Origin: Ambrosia x helenae
Lineage: Eukaryota; Streptophyta; Magnoliopsida; Asterales; Asteraceae
Direction of reading: 5' to 3'
DNA length: 64,000 nucleotides
NCBI GenBank assembly: GCA_030844895.1
Contig: CM061224.1
Location: 24,633,992 to 24,697,991, forward strand
A program made the position numbers and the translations under genes. Under the pieces are notes generated by a model. It was not told where the DNA came from, ran no database searches, and saw only the letters and a list, made by a program, of their open reading frames with translations. Shown piece by piece: positions 20,948 through 32,234 of this stretch (positions within the stretch are counted from its first letter, which is position 1; each line of letters opens with the position of its first letter).

Positions 20948-22506
20948 ACTTCTATGATAAGATACGGGTGATGCTGGTATTGATAGAAGTTTGATATCTA
21001 TTCCTTTTAGAGTTTCGTTTAACTAGATTATCTGCATGTTGGGCAAACCATTTAAAGTAATAGTTGAGAATGGAAGGAAATAAGAAATTGGGAGCTATAT
21101 CAAGGGTTGTACTATCTAAATTAGTAAATACCGCGATACCTATAGACTTACTATCAATGAAACCTGGATTGGTGGATATAGTACTAGGGATGGATTGGTT
21201 AGCTTGCCAAACATGTATATTGGGTAATAAGAATTTAATGGATGACCAGTAGTAGTCAAATTTCATGAGGCATTCCCTAAATGTCATTCTAGACTATCAG
21301 TCGATAGAAAAATCGAATTTAGAATCAACCTGATCCCGAGGGCAACCCGTATTGCTAGAGCCATTTACTGTCTTACAATGACTTTCAATGGAGGAATTAA
21401 GAAACCAATGTTGGAGTTCTGGATAAGGTTATATATATTCTAGCACGTCGACATGGGTAATTGTTAGGACACGATACGAGGTGTAGTGGTTGATACCCAC
21501 AGCCAGGAGGTTAGGATATGATGAGATGCGAGCATTGTGAGTTGTAAGTAATGCCATAAGACCAACATATCTGTAGTATTCGTAAATCTCATTAATTTAT
21601 TTGTAAGACAAATGCTTCATAATAAACTTCATGCATCTAGAAGTGGTGTTAAGGTTAATATCTTACTCTAAATTAAGAATGCAATGATAAGCTTTAGTGG
21701 AAAGCCATATCAAGAAGGAAGCAGTAGTTGGTAGCCCAGATTATTGAGATCTATGAATGATAGTATATTAAGTTTCGTTAATTGAATATGAGATTCTTAG
21801 TTTTGGCGGGTTATGGGATATGATACCAGAGGAAGCTCATATGTCAAGATACATTGTATACCCTAATAGCAATAAAGTGTAGGATTTAAGAAATGATTAT
21901 TGTTGGCTGGGAATAAAAAGCTATTCACAAGACAAGTAGAGAAATACCTTACCTACCTAAAAGTCAAGGCAAAGCACCTAAAACCGTTTGGCTATCTATA
22001 GGAACTTGAAATCCCATGATGGAAACGGGAGATAATAATAATGGACTTTGTTTCTAAGCTCCCAAGATCGTGTCATGGGCACAAAATAGGCAACAACTGA
22101 TAGGTTCGCCAAATCTACACACTTTGCCTATCCTTGAGGGAAAATAAAATATAATTCAAGCCTTATACTAAATAGATTGTCTTATGACACGATGTGTTTA
22201 CATGAGCTATATACATGAGAGTGTTCTCCTTAAGCTTTGGGCAAGGTTTTTAGAGAGAGCTGAGAACTTGAATATATCTGAGTAGCGGGCAAACTGAATG
22301 CACCAATCAAGCCTTAGAAGATGTCCTACATGCATACATAATAAACTTTAGTAATAGACTCCCAACTACCATGCCAATATTATGGCCACACCATATGAAT
22401 CCTTATATGGGAAGGAATGTAGAACGCCCATCTTCTAGACTGAAGTATGCGACGGTCTATCTAGACTTGGGGTCTTATATGAAATAACTGATAAAGTGGT
22501 TATATC
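20948..22506 (+). pseudogene. Decayed chromovirus-type Ty3/gypsy pol
   Basis: Short plus-strand fragments in shifting frames resemble chromovirus pol in the right order: protease end (VDIVLGMDWLACQTC, about 21170-21220), the protease-RT linker (SVDRKIEFRINLIPRATRIARA, about 21300-21365), integrase zinc region (EAHMSRYIVYPNSNK, about 21835), and the integrase linker and core entry (VEKYLTYLKVKAKHLKPFG... MDFVSKLPRS, about 21935-22075). Most of RT is unrecognisable. Stops and indels are frequent, so this is the oldest layer of the left nest. Confidence 0.65.
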
Positions 22507-22696
22507 CACTACTAGAAAAATACCCTTATCTTGACACACATTTAATGACACGCAAAAGCGCGTGTCATTAAAAAATCGTCGTCTTTTAAAAAAATGGTCA
22601 AACAATGACACTCTTTTTTGCGTGTCAACAATCTAATGTCAATATTTTAAAAAACATGACACTATAAAAATTGAGTGTCATGTTTTGGTGTCAAAT

Positions 22697-22727
<31 letters not shown>

Positions 22728-23529
22728 ATTGGTAAGTGGTTTACGCAAGTTTTTTTGTACGGTACAAACACTTGCTGCATTGTCTTCCTTTGCTAACATC
22801 GACATCTCCACCATAGTTAACCTAATCTAATCTAGGTCACAATTAGAGCCAACTTCATATGCTCCATTTAGGGTTTCACTCAGATACTCTCTTCCCCTTT
22901 TCTTCCCTACACCTCCATTTTACCGTTCTCCAGGTTGTCGGTCGATGGTGTGCTTTTCCCCTCTTCGCTTCTCTGCTTCTTTTCTTTCTTTTCACCATTA
23001 TCTCTCTGCCTTCTCTCTGTCTTTTCTTTCTTTCTCTAATACTTAAGTCATAGGTGGAGGGCTGGAGAGAGTCGTTGCTGGAGTTCGATTCAGCCGACTA
23101 CTGTCTTAGGCGGCGGTGGCAACAGCCACCCACGGTGGTGGTTTTTCCCTTTTTTACCTTTGTTTGCCGGTGTCTGGGGGTTTTAAACCTTTATTTGCTC
23201 CGGCTGTAAACCCTACTCTTGGAATATTGGCGGAGGGTGGGAGCGAGCCGTTGTCGGCGGAGGTACAACTGCACAAGGTAGTGACTGAGCCATAAATATG
23301 TGAGTTGTACTGCTCTTTACTTCAGGTCAAAATGTATGGCAAAATCCCTAATCTTTGTACAATAGTGAATTTGATGTCTATCAATTTGTCAATTGCTTTT
23401 CGTTGAGTACGTTTCTCTAATTCATCAAATTACCCCGTGATTTACTTATGCCCGCCAAGTTCTTATTGATCCGAATTGCAAAAGTCTACGACTTCCCCTT
23501 CGTTTGTAGCCTATTGCCAAAGCCTCTAA
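22507..23529 (+). mobile_element. CACTA transposon left terminus and leader
   Basis: The sequence CACTACTAGAAAAATACCC starts abruptly at 22507 after the gypsy remnant, and CACTACTAGAAA is a CACTA (En/Spm) terminus. Subterminal copies of TGACAC and its complement (about 22535-22700) are typical transposase-binding repeats. A TA microsatellite follows at 22695-22727. From about 22850 the pyrimidine-rich sequence resembles a transcribed 5' leader but has no supported ORF. No matching right terminus was found in the window, so the element is truncated or very long. A Helitron interrupts it at 23530. Confidence 0.65.
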
Positions 23530-24180
23530 TCTATATCTATATATATATATATATTGCAAAGGGATTAATACTACATGTCATACTCTTATGCAATCTCTCC
23601 TTTGAGAGATGCCACATATATGATGTGATGTGGCAACTCTAGACTAATTAAAAGAAATGAATAAATATGATTTAAATATGGTTTAACCTAATTTATTAAA
23701 TACCTAATCTACTAAATTTAATATTAAACATTTATTATTTTCTCTCTCATGTTTTCTCTCTTAACTTTTAAACATTAATATCTTTTATATACGAGATTTT
23801 TTAAAGAAAAAAATTACACCAAATTAACGAGCGTTTTATTATCTTTCCAACGAGTACCATAGTGCTATATAAAAAACGGAGAAAAAAACGACTATTTTTT
23901 GTAACCCGACAGGTATTGTGTCAGGTTTAGAATTAGTTTAAAAAAAAATTGTGGGTTTGGGTTTGGGTCGGGCCTAGGATTAGGTGATACCCATGAATTT
24001 TTAAAATAATAATATGATAATTTTGACAGAGATTTAATTAAAATAAATAAATAAAAATAATAACAATAATAATATTCATTAATCATATATTAGCAAGTCA
24101 TTAATTATGTTGTCATATTAAATATTTTATTATGTTATATTAGATATTTTAACCCGGGACGCTCCCGGGATAAAAACTAG
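23530..24180 (+). mobile_element. Non-autonomous Helitron, 651 bp, both ends present
   Basis: It starts A|TCTATATC and ends with hairpin CCCGGGACGCTCCCGGG, a short A-rich spacer and CTAG|T. These are the defining Helitron 5' TC and 3' hairpin-CTAG features with insertion between A and T. The body segment at 23740-23885 (ATACGAGATTTTTTAAAG ... CAACGAGTACCATAGTGC) is nearly identical to segments at 30780-30930 and 31681-31830, so this is one family. No coding capacity. Confidence 0.8.
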
Positions 24181-25046
24181 TGTTAATTTATATCAAAATA
24201 TTTTGTAGACTTATTGATGACAAACAGAACTAATAATATGCAGAGTTGGTTTTTTCGACATTTTACATTGCGCCGTTGATATATTATTTTTGACAAAATG
24301 TTTATTGGTATATATTCGGTATAAAAGTGAGTGTACTGAACGTTGTATTTTCGTGTGGACAAAACGATTTTCGTTTTTTATTGAACGTGATACTTGATTG
24401 TTTTATTGTGTGCAATATTTTGTTCGTCATCTACTTGATATGGTTGTGTATTTTCACTAATAGCATAGTGCAATTTACTCATTTTTAGGCTTTTGAGATG
24501 GCAAAACATGTTTGTGGGTTGCAATGGTATATTCGTAATTTTATAAGATACATCAGGAAAACTAGACTCGAGCTAAACTAGTTATAATAATACAACAACT
24601 AAAATCAAAACAACAAAATTAGAAGTAGCTTACGAGGAGCATGGTTAAACAAAGTTGGATAATAAATATTCATAATTTTCCTAAAATGCCGTTTCTAGAA
24701 TTTTAATCACAAAACTTAAAGCAATAAAATAATAATAAAATCCTTTCTCATGTGTTATAAGAAATACAGTACACGTGTACATACGTGTTGCTACGAAAAT
24801 TAAATGAAAGAAACTTATGAAGTAAGAAAACTTCAATATGAAGTTTTACAAGACTAAGGAAGAGTTATCATATAAATAGGAGTCATGGCTTAACTATTGA
24901 AGATACAAAATAAATGATCAGTAAGGACATCTTTATAAAAAGGGAGCGTAGGAGTTCAAATGAGTTTACCACTACTATTTCACATGAACGCATTCGTACA
25001 GAGAAGGTCGAAGTCGAACCCTTAATACTCTTTTAGGTATTACTAA
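24181..25046. other. AT-rich spacer, nothing recognised
   Basis: No ORF, terminal repeat or known motif was recognised on either strand. It may be more of the truncated CACTA element or ordinary intergenic DNA. Confidence 0.5.
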
Positions 25047-25254
25047 GAGGGTGTTTGGGATTGCGTTTTGAATATGATTTTTAGATTATTGCATTTTGAA
25101 AACGCAGATAATCAGTTTTTAGTGTTTGGATTGCGTTTTGAAAACGCAGATAATCAGTTTTTTAGGCTACCAAAACGCAATAATCTAAAAGCAGCTCCAC
25201 CCCTGCTTTTCCAAAACGCATAATCTGTTTTGAATAATCAATCCCAAACACCCC
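25047..25254. mobile_element. Tourist-like PIF/Harbinger MITE, 208 bp
   Basis: Terminal inverted repeats GAGGGTGTTTGGGATTG and (reverse complement) GGGGTGTTTGGGATTG are flanked by TAA on both sides (25044-25046, 25255-25257), the PIF/Harbinger target duplication. A direct repeat of about 30 bp (GGATTGCGTTTTGAA...) occurs inside. No coding capacity. Confidence 0.85.
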
Positions 25255-25319
25255 TAAGTGTCGTTTTTGGAGCTTGGAGCACAAGTAGGGAAACTTTACG
25301 TCAATACGTCGTAGATAGT

Positions 25320-26274
25320 TTTAAGGTATGTTACCATTTAAGTTTATGTTTAGTTAATTAATATTTCTATTAGTAATAGTATTATTATTTTTAGGCATTA
25401 GGGTTATTATTAGGGGTTGATATAGGGTAATCTAGCCTTAGTTAGGCATGGACTGATCACCTATGCTTAAACAAGGCAGCGTTAACCAATATCCAACCAT
25501 GATAATAACCAATTAGGCGTACCATTACCTAACCTAGGGGTGGTATAATTGTATCAGGACCCTGAGATAGTACCTGGTTGTATTGCGTTGTCAACTGTTA
25601 AAGAACTGATAAAGAGGTGAGTTACTTAAACTATTTTCAAAACGTGATACTTGCTCATAAAATTGTTTTGGTGGTGATTGATCATGTATATGCATCGAAC
25701 CATAGGTGTATGACATCCAGGGTAATATATATTATAATGATCATTATATTTTCCCATGGGGGGACACACACTTACAGTCTGCTGGGGAATTGGTAGACTG
25801 CGTGTGCCTACTGGGGAATTGGTAGGCCACGGGTGGGTCTGCTGTGGAATTGGTAGACCATGTGTGTGAATATATGACCGGATGTATCCCCAGGGGGGCA
25901 TATAGTTCCTACTGGGGACTTGGTAGGCTGTATGAATATATTTTGGTGACATGCAATGCTACTTGATCAATAAAATGTTTATTTGGTTGTTTTACTGATG
26001 AGTCGGTTTATATGGCTCACCAGCTTTGTGCTGACGTATTTTTATTACTCGAGCATGTATCACAGGTTGATGGTGTAAGGAATGGGAGTTCCTAGCTGAG
26101 AGTTGGAATACTTTAGACGGTTCATCGTACTATGGTTATGCTTTGTTTAGCTTAGTGGTACTTGGATAGCACTGGCTTGTAAAAATACTTAAGTTGTGTA
26201 ATGAGATTACGTTTCCACTTTAAGTTTGCGCCGACTGGTCACTGTAAGTGCCCCGACCTGGGCGGGGTGTGACA
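25320..26274 (+). repeat. Truncated chromovirus-type LTR, 3' part
   Basis: The block ends in GGCGGGGTGTGACA (26274), like the other large gypsy LTRs here. It carries the shared segment CTCACCAGCTTTGTGCTGAC plus TATTTTTATTAC near 26010-26050, matching 30415-30445 in the solo LTR. At 25775-25935 there are four copies of a unit of about 35 bp containing CTGGGGAATTGGTAG. The 5' part of the LTR is missing. No ORF is supported. Confidence 0.6.
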
Positions 26275-26276
26275 CT

Positions 26277-26400
26277 AAACGAGCCATATTTCAGGCTCGA
26301 GCTCGGGCTCGGGCTCGTTAAGGCTCGACTCGATCGAGCTTTTTACCAAGCCGATTCCGGGTAGCTCTCGAGCCGCTACGTGTCATTTACACCCCTATGT
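26277..26400. mobile_element. hAT-type MITE fragment rich in GGCTCG
   Basis: The short block is built of GCTCGAGCTCGGGCTCG-type repeats and ends ...CATTTACACCCCTA. This matches the composition and right end of the MITE at 60677-61026. The left end is lost at the LTR junction. Confidence 0.5.
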
Positions 26401-26789
26401 TTTATCGAGTTCTATTATCTCTCTTTCTGCACAAAAGAGTGCAACCTCTTATATATTCAAAATGGTTTGAGAATGAAACTTATGCTGCAGTAATAACTTA
26501 ATCAATTCGAGGTTAATCTCAATTAAACTCGTTTATTGCTCTAGTAAGCACAATTAACTGCAGTTGAAGACTAACAGTATTCTTCTGAAAGCTCTTCTAG
26601 TTACAAATTAAAACACTAAAATGGGTAGCAAAAACCAGCGTCACGCGGAACCAGGTTTTCGAGCTGCATTCGTGTCCGCATGTCGTGCGGGCGTCACATT
26701 GGTTCAAGAATTTTTCTCGAATCAGAACCCATTTTTGCACCGCCCCTACGCGCGCGAGTAGGTGCTCAAGTATAATGTGACTAAAGAAT

Positions 26790-27131
26790 TTAATCTCTTC
26801 CATTTGGTTTCCTCTTATAAACCAACTAATTTTTATTAAATTTCAACAGTGCCCACTGGCTCTGAGTAGACAGCGGTGTCTTTGAACTCGTCTGCCGTTT
26901 GTGTGGATGACAATACGCTTCACACAAGACTCTCCCTGACAACGTCAAGTCCTCATAGTTGTGTCCGTTATGTTCATGGACACGTGCCTGGTTCTACGAG
27001 AGCTCTTAAGTATTGTGCCCCCAATAATACCCTTCGAAGTGACCCCACTTCCATTTGGTTTCCTCTTATAAACCAACTAATTTTCCATCTCTCAACCAAT
27101 GTGGGATAAACTCACATTCACATTCCAACAG
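26790..27131 (-). repeat. Two related LTR-like promoter ends
   Basis: A 36-bp block (CCATTTGGTTTCCTCTTATA...) occurs at about 26798-26833 and 27049-27084. In minus orientation both follow TGTTGRAAT and carry a TTTATAAGAGG box, as at the start of a small LTR. The right one ends at 27131 with CACATTCCAACA and contains TCCCACATTGG, common in plant LTRs. Downstream sequence differs, so these are two diverged LTR ends or a partial duplication. No gene. Confidence 0.4.
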
Positions 27132-27394
27132 ATGCGAGCAAAGATTTCCACTATCTAGGAAGAGATAGAGAGACATCTCCTACTAAGACCATCTCTATAA
27201 TAAACATGTCTTTAACAAATTAACGAAGTTTGATATTATAAATAAAATATGCTAACGTACATGACCATAAATTTGGACATTTGATGATATCAGAGTTTGC
27301 TCCGAATCTCTGGTAGTACCTTCGCCATCTCTCTTTCTATTCTCGTTCTTGTCGGACTACGGTCCATTGTCATTGATCAAGCCATAGTTTGGGT

Positions 27395-27446
<52 letters not shown>

Positions 27447-27838
27447 ACCCATCCAACCGATTTTCTTCAACCAAACCGAGTCTCCTACTCTTTCTTATTA
27501 GTGTCTTATGGATTTGTTATGATGATGGTATTTGCTATGATCGTCGGATTGCGGGAATACGGGACTGACCTGAACGTTGTGGATATATGGCATAATTTTG
27601 GACTTACAAGTCAAGTCAAGAGCCGAGATCAAGACTAGTTTTTTTATTTATTTCCTTTTTTATTTTTGTTTTTATTCATTTTTTTTTTTTGCAGTCTAAG
27701 CGTCCGATTTTCTACCGCTTTGACTGCGGGGAGTATTGGACCATATTATTGTTATTAGGGTTAATTAGGATAAGCCCACGGACTCAGTTAGGTTTCAAGG
27801 TTCTCTATATATTGTGACCTAACCTTTCAATAATATTA
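27132..27838. other. Spacer with CT/CA compound microsatellite
   Basis: A compound (TC)n(AC)n microsatellite lies at 27395-27449. The ORF spanning it is an artefact of the repeat. The rest shows no recognised gene. The end (ATATATTGTGACCTAACC, about 27805) is LTR-like, but no partner was found. Confidence 0.5.
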
Positions 27839-28046
27839 TCAATACATATAATAAATCAAAGCCATTTTAATGACATGGCACTCAAAGAGGCATTCTCTTC
27901 CTTGAGTGTGTCATGTGTCATCCCATGTGGCATTGAGATATTTTAGGAAAAACATAATCTATCTATACATATAATAAACCAAAGCCATTTTAATGACATG
28001 ACACTCAAAGAGGCATTCTCTTCCTTGAGTGTGTCATGTGTCATCC
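27839..28046 (+). mobile_element. Helitron copy 1, left part (split by solo LTR), doubled 5' end
   Basis: Two Helitron-like 5' starts occur 119 bp apart: TCAATACATATAATAAA (27839) and TCTATCTATACATATAATAA (27958), each followed by the same stretch with CCAAAGCCATTTTAATGACA. The element resumes after the solo LTR at 30724. The doubled start recurs in copy 2 at 31429 and 31540. Confidence 0.65.
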
Positions 28047-30723
28047 TGTGACACCCGGCAAATTCTGGTTAACAACGTTGTCTAGATAAAAGTCTACCTT
28101 AGCGAGTCACGCGTATAGTATACTTAACTGGGTTAGTTAAGTCGTGTTATGGTTCGGAAACTATCGGTTTAGTCTAGAAGATCATTGGATGTTGGTCTAG
28201 AGGTTCATTAGATGTCAGTCCTTAACCAAGTGTACAAATGGTGACGATTTGTAGGATCGTCAGGTCATACGGAACATACAAGTCTCGAGTCCCGGGAATT
28301 GGTGAACGAGTGTGAATATGTCTATTTGCAAGTGTTATGTGTTTACAATCATTATGTGACTTGTCGGTATGTGAATATGTGTTAACATATGTTAAAACGG
28401 GGTTTAACGCGCAAAATACCAGGAACCAGCCCCTATAGGCGATTAGGAGTGGCTAATCGCCTATAGGAGGGGCGATTGGGCAGGGTTATAGGCGATTGGG
28501 GGCCAAATGCATGAGGTTTCATGCGATTAGGCCCCAAATGCATGAAGTTACATGCGATTAGGACCCCTAATCGCGTGTAAATGCTGCACAATCGCTAGTT
28601 ACGGGCTGGACGACTAAAAACGACTATAAATACCATACTTGACCTCCTAAACTTCATAATACAAACCCTAGTCGTCCCATAACCCTCCTCAACACACACA
28701 CAACCTCTGGAACGCGATTTTTGATCAAAACACAAGGTTTCAAGCTTAATCCATCATTCTTTCACAAATCTAAGGTTTGGTTTCCATCCATGCAATCTTT
28801 ATAAACGTTTTTACTCAATCCCTAATGGTCCAGACCTGTTCTAAAACGAAAAAGCTTTCTGAAAATCGTTAATAAGTGTTGTTAATCGGATTCTAACAAT
28901 CATACATGTGTTATGTGTGCTTATGATTAATATCTAGGGTTTTTATGATTCAAGATGAGTGATTAACATGTTATTAGGTTAGTTTCAGAATAATATTGAT
29001 GTCATGATTAATGAAATCTGAGTAATTGATTATTAGGGTTATAGTTATGCATGTTAATGTGGTGTTTCATGCTATGTGTATGGTGTTTGGATTACATGGT
29101 TGCATGCAGGGCTGATAATACGAGGCTAAACGAAGGATTTTGGTTTAAACATGTTTAGAATAGTTGTTGGGTTGATATTGGATGGTTACACACGTTCTGG
29201 ATCTGATTTGGAGCGTTAAACGCGCGAAAAACCGGAACAGCAAGGTTACAGGCGATTAGCAACCCTAATCGCCTATGTTAGAGGCGATTAGGAGGCCAAT
29301 CGCCTATGTTTCATGCGAGTAGGGGCTAATTGCTAGTAGATACATGTCTTATGAGCTAAATGCTAGTAGTTACATGTGGTATAGCCCTAAATGCTAGTAG
29401 TTACATGTGGTATAGCCCTAAATGCTAGTAGTTACATGTGGTATAGCCCTAAATGCTAGTAATTACATGTGGTATAGCCCTAATCGCCTATATTACATGC
29501 GATTAGCCTTCCTAAATGCCAGTTGACCAACCTAAATGCTAGTTGACTTTTCCTAATCGCGTGTACAGCTGCTGTAAGTGTAAATTAGCATTCCGAGACC
29601 CGATTTGACCTGTAGGAACATGCTAGGAACCCCGTAACATATCTAATAACTTGGTAACATATGTTTGGATGTAATTATGTGATACGTGAGCTATGTGCTA
29701 TAACTTGTTGTGCGTTAACGTATGTTAAGTGTGATTGCATGATTGTATGTTTGAGAGCGTAAACATAACATGGGGAGTCTCGAGTCACCAATGGGATGTC
29801 GAGTCTTGTACTTTGGGTCAGTTAAACAGTCACGGTGTTTTCAAACGAACTTGGTTATGGTCTGGACATCTAGGGACTAACTAACCTGCGGGTTATTAGT
29901 CTAAGTGCTTGTAACTGTCATATGTTAGGTCGCCGCTTTACGGGACTAGCATAGCTGCTGAGTTATTCGTTTTACGGAGTAACGCAACTTAAGGTGAGTT
30001 TACGGCCCCTCTTTTAAACTGGTTTCACATTTTCGGGGAGAAAACATGTGTTAAAACGATTATTTGGTAACTACTGTCATACTATGGGTTTCTATTGTGT
30101 ACTACACGATCTTTGGAAGTCCCGGGGGAACCATGAATGTGCGGGTTTGCACAACGGGGAAATGTGAATAGCGCTATTGGGAGTGACCAACCCCGCTCGT
30201 CGACTTGGAGGGTCGGCGGGTGCATATTGTCTCATACAGGAACAACAGGAACAACAGGTTTACTACATCGGGCACACATTTGGTTTACGAGTTAGTAATG
30301 GTTTTTCCAATCGTGGTAGTAACAAAACATACGCCTAGCTAGCGTACACTGGTTTTCGATTTGTTATAGTATGGACAGGTTGACTTGGTGCTTGGATTAC
30401 AAAACCTGTAAACTCACCAGCATTTTTGTGCTGACGTATTTTCTTACATGTTTTCTCAGGTCGCTAAGGTAGCACGACTGGACTAGGACGCACGCGTCTG
30501 CACGACGTCTAGTTAGGGTTGCATGGTCTTACAAACGTTGAACATTTGGTTTACTATTGAATATTGTTTTGAATAAGCTTCCGCTGTAAACGGGGATTTT
30601 AAACATTGTTTTGAAATTGCATTATGTTCATTTTAGACTTGTTTATTGTGATCGTTGGTTTGGATCCTGGTTTGTCATGCGCCTCGCGGTAAAACTCCGC
30701 AAGTGGATTTTGAGGGTGTGACA
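28047..30723 (+). mobile_element. Solo LTR of a chromovirus-type Ty3/gypsy element, 2677 bp
   Basis: It begins TGTGACACCC and ends GGGTGTGACA, flanked by the 5-bp duplication CATCC (28042-28046 and 30724-30728), and it splits a Helitron whose sequence is continuous across the site. No primer-binding site, gag or pol is present, so this is a single LTR left by recombination. The promoter-end segment CTCACCAGC...GTGCTGACGTATTTT lies at about 30414-30445. Internally there are GCGATTAGG-type repeats (28430-28600, 29230-29320) and a 31-bp tandem array (29330-29484). Confidence 0.85.
29330..29484 (+). repeat. 31-bp tandem repeat inside the solo LTR
   Basis: The unit contains ATGCTAGTAGTTACATGTGG followed by TATAGCCCTAA and is repeated about four to five times with few changes. 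It sits in the middle of the solo LTR and has no ORF. Confidence 0.85.
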
Positions 30724-31145
30724 CATCCCATGTGGCATTGAGATATTTTAGGAAAAAAATAATTTAAAAACAAAATTAGATTTTTCACCCTCATGTTTCC
30801 TCCCATAATTTTTAAACGTTAATATCTTTAATATACGAGATTTTTTAAAGAAAAATATTACACCAAATTAACGAGCGTTTTATTATCTTTCCAACGAGTA
30901 CCATAGTGCTATATAAAAAACGGAGAAATTTTTTTGTGGGTTTTGTTCATACAGGAAAAAAACACAAAGTGTTCAGGTAAATCATTAATCATGTATAGGC
31001 AAGTCACTAATTATTTTTAAATCAGTAAATATGAATTTTTTTTTCAACCAGAGCCGAATCGGTTAATAGAGTTATACGTTGTTTTAAGTTAGGTATCAAT
31101 ATTAGTATGTTAGAGTTGTACATTTGTTTAGTCTTTAGAATATGT
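30724..31145 (+). mobile_element. Helitron copy 1, right part, 3' end lost
   Basis: It continues the Helitron interrupted at 28046. The body is nearly identical to copy 2 at 31621-32040. The copies diverge near 31145, and no hairpin-CTAG terminus follows, so the 3' end was lost or replaced. Confidence 0.7.
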
Positions 31146-31428
31146 GTTAATAATTTAATGCATTACTAAACACGACAAAATGTATAAAATAACTATTATA
31201 TTCACATTTTTAAAGTTCTACATTCACCGGTAAACAAAAATGCTAAAGAATACAAGGGCCACTTTTTTTTTCTTTTCCTTTGGGAGGGGAGGGGAGGGGG
31301 ATTGGGTTGAATAATAGATGAAGTCACATTTCATTTGTTTACCGGTGAATGGAACTAGAGGAAATTGTAACCAAATAGGGCAACTGTGCAACCATCTCTC
31401 AATTCCAAAAAGGCAACGGGATCAGGTA
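31146..31428. other. Spacer with an inverted-repeat pair
   Basis: TTCACCGGTAAACAAA (about 31222) is mirrored by TTTGTTTACCGGTGAA (about 31336), enclosing some 100 bp with a GGGGAGGGGAGGGG tract. It may be a small foldback element. No gene is seen. Confidence 0.5.
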
Positions 31429-32234
31429 TCTATCTTTACATATAATAAATCAAAGCCATTTTAATGACATGACACTCAAAAAGGCATTCTCTTCCTTGAG
31501 TGTGCCATGTGGCATTGAGATATTTTAGGAAAAAAATAATCTATCTATACATATAATAAACCAAAGCCATTTTAATGACATGACACTCAAAGAGGCATTC
31601 TCTTCCTTGAGTGTGCCATGTGTCATCCCATGTGACATTGAGATATTTTAGGAAAAAAATAATTTAAAAACAAAATTGGATTTTTCACCCTCATGTTTCC
31701 TCCCATAATTTTTAAACGTTAATATCTTTAATATACGAGATTTTTTAAAGAAAAATATTACACCAAATTAACGAGCGTTTTATTATGTTTTCAACGAGTA
31801 CCGTAGTGCTATATAAAAAACGGAGAAAATTTTTTGTGGGGTTGTGTTCATACAGGAAAAAAACACAAAGTGTTCAGGCAAATCATTAATCATGTATAGG
31901 CAAGTCACTAATTATGTTTAAATCAGTAAATATGAATTTTTTTTTTCAACCAGAGCCGAATAGATTAATAGAGTTATACGTTGTTTTAAGTTAGGTATCA
32001 ATATTAGTATGTTAGAGTTGTACATTTGTTTAGTCTTTAGGATATGTGTTAATATTAGAGTTACATTAAAGTTCTACATTCTTTTAAGTTAGGTGTTAGC
32101 ATTGGAGTTGTACATTGTTAATTTGTATTAGGTTAGATATTAATATTAGAATTATACATCAGTCTATTTCATATATTAAATTGATGTATCATATTAAATT
32201 TCTCAACCCGGGACGCTCCCGAGGTATAATCTAG
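31429..32234 (+). mobile_element. Helitron copy 2, complete, doubled 5' end
   Basis: Starts at TCTATCTTTACATATAATAA (31429) and again at TCTATCTATACATATAATAA (31540). It ends with CCCGGGACGCTCCCGAGG, a short spacer and CTAG|T at 32234. The 3' hairpin is the same as in the 23530-24180 element with small changes. Non-coding. Confidence 0.78.

Noticed and set aside
25626..25952. 108-codon minus ORF with repeated PQQT segments
   Set aside because: Encoded by the CTGGGGAATTGGTAG repeats of a truncated LTR.
27297..27638. 113-codon plus ORF
   Set aside because: It spans a (TC)n(AC)n microsatellite that supplies the Ser-Leu and Thr-His repeats; no domain outside it.
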